64,000 nucleotides of DNA from Sphingomonas sp. OV641. GTDB lineage: Bacteria > Pseudomonadota > Alphaproteobacteria > Sphingomonadales > Sphingomonadaceae. The DNA lies in the NCBI RefSeq assembly GCF_900109205.1, contig NZ_FNZB01000001.1, positions 62,001 to 126,000 of the forward strand, in the 5' to 3' direction. Both the position numbers and the translations under genes were made by a program. Below the pieces are notes generated by a model. It saw nothing but the letters and a program-made list of their open reading frames with translations. It made no database searches and was not told the DNA's origin. Shown piece by piece: positions 16,985 to 23,864 of the stretch; the stretch's first letter is position 1, and the number at the start of each line of letters is the position of its first letter.

Positions 16985-18214
16985 ATGGCATTGATCGACT
17001 TGTTTCTCTCCCGCGCGGTCAAGCGGGGCACGCTCACGCTACACCGGCCCAAGGCAGCCACCCGCACCTTCGGCACGCCCGATCCCGCCTTTCCCGATGT
17101 GACGATCCGCTTTGCCGACAATGGTGTGGCGCTGGCGATCGCGCGCAACCCGGCGCTTGGCGCGGGCGAATGCTACATGGACGGCCGCCTGATCGTCGAG
17201 CAGGGCGACATCCGCGATCTGGTCGAACTGCTGAAGCGGAACGACGCATGGGAGAAGGGGCAGAAGAACCTGCAACCCGGCCTCGCCGCGCGCACGTTCA
17301 ACGCGGTGAAATATCGCGCCGACCGGATCAACATGGAGCGTCGCTCCAAGCGCAACGTGGCGCATCATTACGACCTGTCGGGGCGGCTGTACGACCTCTT
17401 CCTCGATCGCGACAAGCAATATAGCTGCGCCTATTTCACCGATCCGGGCAACAGCCTGGAGCAGGCGCAAGAGGACAAGAAGGCGCATATCGCCGCAAAG
17501 CTGGCGCCGAAGCCGGGGATGCGCGTGCTCGACATCGGCTGCGGCTGGGGTGGCATGGCGCTGTACCTCCACAAGCATTTCGACGTCGACGTGCTGGGCG
17601 TGACACTATCCGAGGAGCAGCTGAAAGTGGCGCGCGATCGCGCCGCGGAGGCGGGCGTGGCGGACCGGGTGAAGTTCGAGCTGATCGATTACCGCCGGGT
17701 CGAGGGAAGTTTCGACCGGATCGTCTCGGTGGGCATGTTCGAGCATGTCGGCCCACCGCAATATCGCACCTTTTTCCGCAAATGCCGTGAGCTGCTGGCC
17801 GACGATGGCGTGATGCTGCTGCACACGATCGGGCGGATGGGCGGCCCCGGAATCACCGACGACTGGACCGCGAAATATATCTTCCCCGGCGGCTACAATC
17901 CCGCGCTGAGCGAGATCGTGACGGCTTACGAAGGGCTGAAGCTGTTTCCCACCGACATCGAGGTGCTGCGCGTCCATTACGCCTATACGCTCGATCATTG
18001 GTACGACCGGACGATGGCGGCGAAGGACGCGATCGTCGCGCTTTACGATGAGCGGTTCTTCCGCATGTGGACCTTCTACCTCGCCGGCGCGGCGGCGGCG
18101 TTCCGCAACGGGGGGCTGTGCAATTACCAGGTGCAGCTGACCAAGGGGCGTTATGCCGTGCCGCTGACGCGCGATTATATGATCGAGGGTGAGCGGGCGC
18201 TGCGCGAGGGTTGA
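16985..18214 (+). CDS. cfa: Cyclopropane-fatty-acyl-phospholipid synthase
   Basis: The 409-residue SAM-dependent enzyme adds a methylene bridge to unsaturated acyl chains of membrane lipids. The start is MALIDLFLSRAVKRG (ATG 16985), 18 bases after the molybdoenzyme stop. The N-terminal lipid-binding domain covers about residues 1-110; then come HHYDLSGRLYDLFLD, CAYFTDPGNSLEQAQ, the SAM motif VLDIGCGWGGMALYL near residue 177, GMFEHVGPPQY and a C-terminal MWTFYLAGAAAAFRNG. It may be co-transcribed with the two redox genes upstream. A related tailoring methyltransferase cannot be fully excluded. Confidence 0.87.
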   Translation: MALIDLFLSRAVKRGTLTLHRPKAATRTFGTPDPAFPDVTIRFADNGVALAIARNPALGAGECYMDGRLIVEQGDIRDLVELLKRNDAWEKGQKNLQPGLAARTFNAVKYRADRINMERRSKRNVAHHYDLSGRLYDLFLDRDKQYSCAYFTDPGNSLEQAQEDKKAHIAAKLAPKPGMRVLDIGCGWGGMALYLHKHFDVDVLGVTLSEEQLKVARDRAAEAGVADRVKFELIDYRRVEGSFDRIVSVGMFEHVGPPQYRTFFRKCRELLADDGVMLLHTIGRMGGPGITDDWTAKYIFPGGYNPALSEIVTAYEGLKLFPTDIEVLRVHYAYTLDHWYDRTMAAKDAIVALYDERFFRMWTFYLAGAAAAFRNGGLCNYQVQLTKGRYAVPLTRDYMIEGERALREG

Positions 18215-18224
18215 TGCGGTAGGC

Positions 18225-18312
18225 CGGGATCGTCCTGGCATCCACCGTGCCGCTGGGGCCGCTATTGTTGAGATTGCGGATGGCTGGATGCCGGGACGAG
18301 CCCGGCATGACG
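18225..18312. repeat. Palindromic repeat of the type seen at 2309
   Basis: CGGGATCGTCCTGGCATCCA and, about 50 bases on, CTGGATGCCGGGACGAGCCC followed by GGCATGACGG form an imperfect outer inverted repeat; the right half also folds locally (TGCCGGG / CCCGGCA). It matches the architecture at 2309-2409 and lies directly upstream of the larger array. Confidence 0.6.
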
Positions 18313-18344
18313 GTGGCACTTAGCGGATCACCTTTCGATCAATC

Positions 18345-18748
18345 CTCGTCATCCCGGACTCGATCCGGGATGCATGGTGCCGCGGGCGGTGTGCTTGGAG
18401 AAACAAACGGCAGCGTGCGCGGAGGGTTGGATCCCGGCGCGAGGCCGGGATGACGGTAAGGTGTTTGCGTCGCGGCTTCCTGATCAACCGTTGTCATCCC
18501 GGACTTGATCCGGGATCCATGTTGCCGCGGGCGGGGTGCTTGGAGGAACAAGCGCCAGCGTACGGGGAGGGTTGGATCCCGGCGCGAGGCCGGGGCGACG
18601 GTGCGGTTTGTACGTCGTTGGTTCCTGATCAACCGTTGTCATCCCGGACTTGATCCGGGATCCATGGTGCCGCGAGCGGTGCACTTGGAGGAACAAGCGG
18701 CAGCGTGCGCGGAGGGTTGGATCCCGGCGCGGGGCCGGGATGACGGGC
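18345..18748. repeat. Tandem array of three 145-base palindromic units
   Basis: GTCATCCCGGACT-type left arms begin at about 18349, 18494 and 18639, spaced exactly 145 bases. Each unit has a left hairpin (CCCGGACTTGATCCGGG), a 60-base middle containing GCTTGGAGGAACAAGC-like sequence, and a right hairpin (GGATCCCGGCGCGAGGCCGG) ending GGATGACGG. Left and right outer ends are reverse complements, so each unit can form one long cruciform. Open frames across it are translations of the repeat. The array fills the 540-base space between converging genes cfa and the SDR; no gene is seen there. Confidence 0.85.
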
Positions 18749-18754
18749 GCTGGC

Positions 18755-19540
18755 TTAGCCGCCTCCGTGCAGGTTGATCTTCTGCCCGTTGGCATATTCA
18801 CCGTCCGCCGAGACAAAATAGGCGACCGCTGCCGCCACGTCTGCCGGCGTGGAGACGCGGCCGAAGGGCGAGCCGGCGGCGAGATCGTGAATGTCGGCGA
18901 CGCCGCGGGTCGCCTTTGCCAGCCGTTCACCCATGTCGGTGACGGTAAGGCCCGGGGCGACGATATTGGTGCGGATGTTGTTCGCGCGCTCCTCCTTCGA
19001 CAGGACCAGCGCGAGCGCCTCCGACGCGGCCTTGCCCATCGAATAAGGTGCGCCGTTCGGGGCATGATAAAGCGTCGCGACGCTGGAGATCATGATGATG
19101 TCGCCGCGCCCCTTCTCCTTGGCGCGCTGGCGCATCGAGGGGAGGACGAGCTTCGACATATAGTGCGGCGCGAAGCAGTGGGTGCGCATGACCCGCTCGA
19201 ACTCGACCGGATCGGTGTCCGCGACGCTCTGGCCACGGCTGGCGATACCGGCGTTGTTGACGAGGATGTCGATGCCGCCGAAATCGGCGACGACCGCATC
19301 GACCAGCTTCTCGCAATCCTCGAAGCGGTCGACCGAGGCGGCATAGGCCTTCGCGCGGCGACCGAGCCCTTCGATCTCGCGCACGACTTCCTCGGCGGCG
19401 TCGGCGTCACGGCGGTAGTTGACCGCCACGTCCGCGCCGTCGCGCGCGAGGCGAAGCGCGATCTCGCGGCCGATGCCGCGGCCGCCGCCGGTTACCAGTG
19501 CAACGCGCCCCTCAAGTCCCCTCTCGCTCTTGGCACTCAT
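18755..19540 (-). CDS. SDR family oxidoreductase
   Basis: The 261-residue protein starts at MSAKSERGLEGRVALVTGG, overlapping the crotonase stop by ATGA; a longer open frame that continues to 20164 is an artefact of that overlap. NAD(P)-binding motif TGGGRGIGREIA lies near residue 16, NNAG near 95, and the catalytic Ser...Tyr-x-x-x-Lys as MISSV and YSMGK near 145-165. It closely resembles FabG-type 3-oxoacyl reductases and alcohol dehydrogenases. In the operon with a crotonase-fold enzyme, opposite an SDR and two acyl-CoA dehydrogenases, a 3-hydroxyacyl oxidoreduction in acyl-CoA breakdown is the likely job. Confidence 0.82.
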   Translation of the reverse strand: MSAKSERGLEGRVALVTGGGRGIGREIALRLARDGADVAVNYRRDADAAEEVVREIEGLGRRAKAYAASVDRFEDCEKLVDAVVADFGGIDILVNNAGIASRGQSVADTDPVEFERVMRTHCFAPHYMSKLVLPSMRQRAKEKGRGDIIMISSVATLYHAPNGAPYSMGKAASEALALVLSKEERANNIRTNIVAPGLTVTDMGERLAKATRGVADIHDLAAGSPFGRVSTPADVAAAVAYFVSADGEYANGQKINLHGGG

Positions 19541-20346
19541 GCAGCCTGCTCCTTGCTCTTCTTGCTGTAATCCGGGCGGCGCTTCTCGAAGAACGCCTTG
19601 ATGCCCTCGCCGAAATCCGGGGCGGTGGCGCACAGGATCTGGTTGCGATCCTCCATTGCCACGGCCGCCTCGAGGCTCGGCGCGTCGATCGACATGCGCA
19701 GGCATTCCTTGGTGAGCCGAAGGCCCATCGGCGACGTGGTGAGCATCTGCTCGATCAGCGGCGCGGCGGCTTCCTCCATCTGATCGTCGGGCACGACGCG
19801 GCTGACGAGGCCGGTGGAGAGCGCACGGTCGGCGGTGATGAAATTGCCGGTCAGCATGAACTCCGCCGCCACGCTGGCGCCGACGAGGCGGGGCAGGAAG
19901 TAGCTGACGCCGATGTCGCACGCGGAAAGCCCGATGCGGATGAAGGCAGCGTTCATGCGGACCGATTCGCCAGCGATGCGGATGTCCGAGGCCAGCGCCA
20001 TGGCAAAGCCGCCGCCGCATGCCGGGCCATGGACCAGGCTGATGATCGGCTGAGGGCAATAGCGCATCTTCATCACGATCTCTGCGATCGAGCGCTGGTG
20101 GGCGAGCCGGTCGATCGTGTCGAATTCGGAGCGGCCGCCCTCCTGCAGATCGAGCCCAGCGCAATAGGCGCGGCCAGCGCCCTTCAGCACCACGACCCGG
20201 CAGTCGCGATCCTTGTGCAGCGCGCCGAAATAATGGTTCAGCTCCTCGACGTGCCGGTCGTTCAGCGCGTTCAGGACGTGCGGGCGGTTCATCGTCACCC
20301 AGTCGACTTCGCCCCGGCGCTCGACCGAGATCATCTCATATTCCAC
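19537..20346 (-). CDS. Crotonase-fold protein, probably an enoyl-CoA isomerase
   Basis: The GTG ending at 20346 has a proper ribosome site (GGGAGAGG); an internal ATG at 20334 has a weaker one. The product is 269 residues. The crotonase oxyanion-hole segments are present (GRAYCAGLDL near 60-67, HGPACGGGFAM near 106-116). The two hydratase glutamates are not: the position after GGG-F is Ala115, and the PE motif region reads NAAFIRIGL. Instead Asp144 in GLSACDIGVSYFLPR sits where PaaG-type and dienoyl-CoA isomerases hold their catalytic Asp. It is therefore more likely a double-bond isomerase than a hydratase. The operon partner is the SDR downstream. Confidence 0.82.
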   Translation of the reverse strand: MEYEMISVERRGEVDWVTMNRPHVLNALNDRHVEELNHYFGALHKDRDCRVVVLKGAGRAYCAGLDLQEGGRSEFDTIDRLAHQRSIAEIVMKMRYCPQPIISLVHGPACGGGFAMALASDIRIAGESVRMNAAFIRIGLSACDIGVSYFLPRLVGASVAAEFMLTGNFITADRALSTGLVSRVVPDDQMEEAAAPLIEQMLTTSPMGLRLTKECLRMSIDAPSLEAAVAMEDRNQILCATAPDFGEGIKAFFEKRRPDYSKKSKEQAA

Positions 20347-20398
20347 GGTGCCTCTCCCACTCATGCTTGTTGTGCACACGCCTGTTGGCGGATGTCTG

Positions 20399-20426
20399 TT
20401 GACGAGGCACTCTACATAACTAAAGT
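20399..20426 (+). promoter_or_regulatory. Predicted promoter of the rightward acyl-CoA operon
   Basis: TTGACG (20399-20404), a 16-base spacer and TAAAGT (20421-20426) form a sigma-70-like promoter 59 bases before the GTG of the SDR gene at 20485. The palindrome at 20416-20429 covers its -10 region. Confidence 0.5.
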
Positions 20427-20436
20427 TATCCTGCAA
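20409..20436 (-). promoter_or_regulatory. Predicted promoter of the leftward crotonase/SDR operon
   Basis: Reading the minus strand, TTGCAG (20436-20431), a 16-base spacer and TAGAGT (20414-20409) form a promoter about 60 bases before the crotonase start. The palindrome fills its spacer. Confidence 0.45.
20416..20429. promoter_or_regulatory. Perfect palindrome ATAACTAAAGTTAT, candidate operator
   Basis: Six-base arms ATAACT and AGTTAT around AA, AT-rich inside a GC-rich region, lying between the divergent acyl-CoA operons and overlapping elements of both predicted promoters. This is the layout expected for a TetR-type repressor of fatty acid or sterol breakdown; no regulator gene is in the window next to it. 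Confidence 0.55.
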
Positions 20437-20484
20437 TCGCGGAAGGCCGACGGGGTCGCCGCCAAAGGGTGAGGGGAGAGGGGC

Positions 20485-21273
20485 GTGAAGCTCGGACCGG
20501 ATATTGCTGCCGTTATTACCGGAGGTGCCTCAGGGCTGGGGCTGGCCACCGCCAAGGCGCTGCGCGCGCATGGCGTGAAGGTCGCGTTGTTCGACAAGAA
20601 TGCCGAGATCGGCCCCGGGGTCGCCGAGGAGATCGGCGCGGTGTTCTGCGAGGTCGACGTGATGGACCAGGCGTCGGTCGATGCGGGCTTCGCCAAGGCG
20701 CGCGCCGCCAACGGGCAGGAGCGCGCGCTGGTGAACTGTGCCGGCGGCGGCTTCGGCGGGCCGAACAAGACGGTGGCGCGATCCAAGGAAGACGGATCGA
20801 TCGTTCCGTATCCGATCGAGAATTTCCAGAAGACGCTCGAGCTGAACCTTGTTGGCTCATTCCGCTGCATCGTGGGGTCCGTCGCGGGCATGATGACGCT
20901 GGACCCGACTGAGGACGGCGACCGCGGAGCGATCGTCAACACCGCCAGCGTCGCGGGCGAGGAAGGGCAGATGGGGCAGGTCGCCTATGCGTCCGCCAAG
21001 GCGGGCGTGATCGGCATGACGCTGAACGTCGCGCGCGACCTGTCGAGCGAGGGCGTGCGCTGCAACACGATCCTGCCAGGCATCTTCGACACGCCGCTGC
21101 TGGCGCGCGCGAAACCGCAGGTGAAGGCCGCGCTGTCCGCCATGGTGCCGTTCCCCAAGCGGCTCGGCGCGGCGGAGGAATATGCCGCACTGGCGGTGGA
21201 AATGCTGCGCAACGGCTATTTCAACGGCGAGGACGTGCGGCTGGACGGCGCGATCCGGATGCAGCCGCGGTGA
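20485..21273 (+). CDS. SDR family 3-hydroxyacyl-CoA dehydrogenase-like protein
   Basis: The 262-residue protein starts at GTG 20485. It has VITGGASGLGLATAKAL near residue 10, VNCAGGG near 88, NTASV near 150 and the catalytic YASAK near 171. The DxD-like NAD-preferring loop (ALFDKN) and overall pattern, including the insertion with KEDGSIVPYPIENF before the dimer helix, fit the HSD17B10 / 2-methyl-3-hydroxyacyl-CoA dehydrogenase branch. It is the first gene of a rightward set with two acyl-CoA dehydrogenases, so oxidation of a 3-hydroxyacyl-CoA to 3-oxoacyl-CoA is likely. Confidence 0.83.
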   Translation: MKLGPDIAAVITGGASGLGLATAKALRAHGVKVALFDKNAEIGPGVAEEIGAVFCEVDVMDQASVDAGFAKARAANGQERALVNCAGGGFGGPNKTVARSKEDGSIVPYPIENFQKTLELNLVGSFRCIVGSVAGMMTLDPTEDGDRGAIVNTASVAGEEGQMGQVAYASAKAGVIGMTLNVARDLSSEGVRCNTILPGIFDTPLLARAKPQVKAALSAMVPFPKRLGAAEEYAALAVEMLRNGYFNGEDVRLDGAIRMQPR

Positions 21274-21279
21274 ACACTT

Positions 21280-21380
21280 CTCCCTCTCCCCTCTGGGGAG
21301 AGGGTCGGGGAGAGGGGCAGGGACGAGCGGCTCATGACAGCCCCTCTCCCCAACCCTCTCCCCTGAAGGGGAGAGGGAGA
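21280..21380. repeat. Inverted repeat of CTCTCCCC type between genes
   Basis: TCTCCCTCTCCCCTCTGGGG and AGAGGGTCGGGGAGAGGGGC are followed 25 bases later by CCCCTCTCCCCAACCCTCTC and CCCTGAAGGGGAGAGGGAG, so the two halves are reverse complements. It fills the gap between the SDR and the first acyl-CoA dehydrogenase, and its last bases (GGGGAGAGGGAG) also supply the ribosome site of that gene. Confidence 0.75.
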
Positions 21381-21386
21381 TTTTAG

Positions 21387-22484
21387 ATGAACTTCGATTA
21401 TTCCGACGACCAGAAGATGCTGAAGGAAGAGGCGCGCAAGTTCCTCTCCGCCAAATGCGACGCCAAGGTGGTGCGCGGCGTGCTCGACAATGACGATCGC
21501 GCATATGACGAGGCGTTGTGGAAGGGCGTGGCCGAACAGGGCTGGCTGGGCGCCGCGATCCCCGAGGAATTCGGCGGACTTGGTCTGGGCCATGTCGAGC
21601 TGTGCGCGCTGGCGGAGGAATTGGGCCGCGCCTGCGCGCCGATCCCCTTCGCCTCGACCGTGTATTTCGTCGCCGAGGCGCTGATGAAATTCGGCTCGCA
21701 GGAGCAGAAGGCCAAGTGGCTGCCCAAGATCGCTGCGGGCGAAGTGATCGGCGCCTTTGCCACCAGCGAGGGCAAGGGACCGGTGGCGGCGCGCTCGATC
21801 GGGACGACCGTGTCGAGCGGCAAGCTTTCGGGCGAGAAGATCCCGGTAACGGACGGCGACGTTGCCGACCTTATCGTCGTGCTGGCCAAGGACGGGCTGT
21901 ACCTGGTCGAAAAGGGCGAGGGCGTTTCGGCCGAGGTGCTGACGACGCTGGATCCGACGCGATCGGCGGCGAAGCTGACCTTCACCAACGCGCCGGCCGA
22001 GAAGCTGGGCAGTGAGGACGGTATCGCCGCGATGCAGGCGGTGTTCGACCGGGCAGCGGTGCTGCTGGCGTTCGAACAGGTCGGCGGCGCGGACAAGAGC
22101 CTGGAGATGGCCAAGGCCTATGCCTTTGAGCGGCAGGCGTTCGGCCGCGCCATCGCGGGCTATCAGGCAATCAAGCACAAGCTGGCCGACATGTATGTGA
22201 AGAACGAGATCGCCCGGTCCAACGCTTATTTCGGCGCCTGGGCGCTCAACACCGATGCGGGCGAGCTGCCGCTGGCGGCGGCCACCGCGCGCGTTGCGGC
22301 GAGCGAGGCGTTCTGGTTCGCGTCCAAGGAAAACATCCAGACGCACGGCGGCATCGGCTTCACCTGGGAAGCGGACCCGCAGCTCTACTACCGCCGCTCG
22401 CGGCAGCTTTCGCTGGTGGCGGGTGCGCCCGCGACGTGGCGCGAGCGGCTGGTGAGCCAGCTCGAGATGAAGAACGCGGCCTAA
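21387..22484 (+). CDS. Acyl-CoA dehydrogenase (first of a pair)
   Basis: The 365-residue flavoenzyme starts MNFDYSDDQKMLKEEARKFL, typical of the N-terminal helical domain, with a middle beta domain (AFATSEGKG, IPVTDGDVAD) and a C-terminal helical FAD domain containing QAFGRAIAGYQAIKHKLADM and NIQTHGGIGFTWE. The position of the MCAD-type catalytic Glu (YEGT in that family) reads AGAP here, so the base must lie elsewhere or in the partner subunit. It is followed after 90 bases by a second, clearly different acyl-CoA dehydrogenase, the arrangement of hetero-oligomeric FadE pairs in steroid-type degradation. Confidence 0.86.
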   Translation: MNFDYSDDQKMLKEEARKFLSAKCDAKVVRGVLDNDDRAYDEALWKGVAEQGWLGAAIPEEFGGLGLGHVELCALAEELGRACAPIPFASTVYFVAEALMKFGSQEQKAKWLPKIAAGEVIGAFATSEGKGPVAARSIGTTVSSGKLSGEKIPVTDGDVADLIVVLAKDGLYLVEKGEGVSAEVLTTLDPTRSAAKLTFTNAPAEKLGSEDGIAAMQAVFDRAAVLLAFEQVGGADKSLEMAKAYAFERQAFGRAIAGYQAIKHKLADMYVKNEIARSNAYFGAWALNTDAGELPLAAATARVAASEAFWFASKENIQTHGGIGFTWEADPQLYYRRSRQLSLVAGAPATWRERLVSQLEMKNAA

Positions 22485-22491
22485 TTACCAC

Positions 22492-22560
22492 CGTTCGTAC
22501 TGAGCTTGTCGAAGTACGTGCCCGGAACACGCCCTTCCACAAGCTCAGGGCGAACGGGTT
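22492..22560. repeat. REP-like inverted repeat (GAGCTTGTCGAAG type)
   Basis: CCGTTCGTACTGAGCTTGTC followed by GAAGTACG, and CTTCCACAAGCTCAGGGCGA followed by ACGG, are near reverse complements around a short loop. It fills the gap between the two acyl-CoA dehydrogenase genes. This GAGCTTGTCGA element is a common dispersed repeat in proteobacteria. Confidence 0.8.
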
Positions 22561-22574
22561 GAGGAGCAGGAACA

Positions 22575-23774
22575 ATGGACTTCAACGATTCCCCCGAAGA
22601 AGCCGAATATCGCGCCACGGCGCGCGCCTGGCTTGAGAAGAATTCCGCCGAGCACAAGGCGATGAACCACGCGGATGACATGGCCGCCGGCAAGGCGTGG
22701 CAGAAGCGCAAGGCCGAGGCCGGCTATGCGCAGATCACCTGGCCCAAGGAATGGGGGGGGGCCGGCGGCACGCCGATACAGTCGGTGATCTTCGGCCAGG
22801 AAGAGGCCAAGTTCCCGGTGCAATATGGCTATTTCACCATTGGTCTTGGCATGTGCGTGCCGACGGTGATGGCCTTTGCGAACGACGAGACGAAGAAGCG
22901 CTTCGTCGGTCCCGCGCTGCGCGGCGAGGAGATCTGGTCGCAGCTGTTCTCCGAACCCGCCGGCGGCTCGGACGTGGCGGCGATCCGCACCCGCGCGGTG
23001 CGTGACGGCGACGATTGGGTGGTGAACGGCCAGAAGGTGTGGACCTCGGGCGCGCATTATTCCGACTATGGCATTGTGCTGGTGCGGACGAACCCGGACG
23101 TGCCCAAGCACAAGGGCCTGACAATGTTCTGGCTCGACCTGAAATCGCCGGGCGTCGAGATCCGGCCGATCCACCAGATGTCGGGCGGCTCGAACTTCAA
23201 CGAAGTCTATTTCACCGACGTGCGCATCCCGGATTCGCAGCGGCTCGGCGCGGTGGACGATGGCTGGAAGGTCGCGCTGGTCACATTGATGAACGAGCGT
23301 CTCGCGGTTGGCGGGGCGAGCGGCGCCAGCCCCAAGGAGATCCTTGCGCTGGCCAAGGACCTGGACGCGGCGGACGGTCCGCTGGTGAAGGACAGCGCGT
23401 TTCGCCAGCGGCTCGCCGACTGGTACGTCCAGTCCGAGGGGCTCAAGAACACCCGTATGCGCACCATGACGGCGCTGAGCCGCGGGCAGACGCCGGGGCC
23501 GGAAAGCTCGATCGGCAAGATCATCGCGGCGAACGTGCTGCAGGATTTGGGTAATGCTGCGATCGAGGCGGAGGATCAATATGGGATTATCAACGATCCG
23601 GCGTTGCTGCCGCTGAAGGGGCTGTTCCAGGCGTCGGTGATGAGCGCGCCGGGGCTGCGCATCGCCGGCGGCACGGACGAAATCCTGAAGAACATCATCG
23701 CCGAGCGCGTGCTTGGCCTACCGGGCGAGATCCGGACGGACAAGGATGCGGCGTTCAAGGACCTGGCCGGCTGA
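22575..23774 (+). CDS. Acyl-CoA dehydrogenase (second of a pair)
   Basis: The 399-residue protein starts MDFNDSPEEAEYRATARAWL. The N-terminal domain carries WPKEWGGAGGTPIQSVIF, the central domain QLFSEPAGGSDVAAIRTRAV and QKVWTSGAHYSDYGIV, and the C-terminal domain ends GLRIAGGTDEILKNIIAERV then LGLPGE, a signature of the long FadE-like branch. It differs strongly from the gene upstream and is likely its partner in alpha,beta-dehydrogenation of an acyl-CoA. Downstream is the large repeat array, so it ends the operon. Confidence 0.88.
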   Translation: MDFNDSPEEAEYRATARAWLEKNSAEHKAMNHADDMAAGKAWQKRKAEAGYAQITWPKEWGGAGGTPIQSVIFGQEEAKFPVQYGYFTIGLGMCVPTVMAFANDETKKRFVGPALRGEEIWSQLFSEPAGGSDVAAIRTRAVRDGDDWVVNGQKVWTSGAHYSDYGIVLVRTNPDVPKHKGLTMFWLDLKSPGVEIRPIHQMSGGSNFNEVYFTDVRIPDSQRLGAVDDGWKVALVTLMNERLAVGGASGASPKEILALAKDLDAADGPLVKDSAFRQRLADWYVQSEGLKNTRMRTMTALSRGQTPGPESSIGKIIAANVLQDLGNAAIEAEDQYGIINDPALLPLKGLFQASVMSAPGLRIAGGTDEILKNIIAERVLGLPGEIRTDKDAAFKDLAG

Positions 23775-23864
23775 GCCATCGGGTTCGCTGGCGCGCAACC
23801 GCCGGCGCGTGGCGGCGGGGAGCATAGGCGTCGACGCTGCGGCGTGATTGCAGCGGTCCGCGTC

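Noticed and set aside
16220..18214. MsrP methionine sulfoxide reductase with MsrQ
   Set aside because: The haem partner is a b561/hydrogenase-type cytochrome b with RLWHW and RRWH motifs, not the ferric-reductase-like MsrQ, and the Mo protein is shorter than MsrP.
18755..20164. Single 469-residue protein fusing an SDR to an upstream domain
   Set aside because: The N-terminal 208 residues are a shifted-frame reading of the crotonase gene; the SDR has its own ATG overlapping the crotonase stop.
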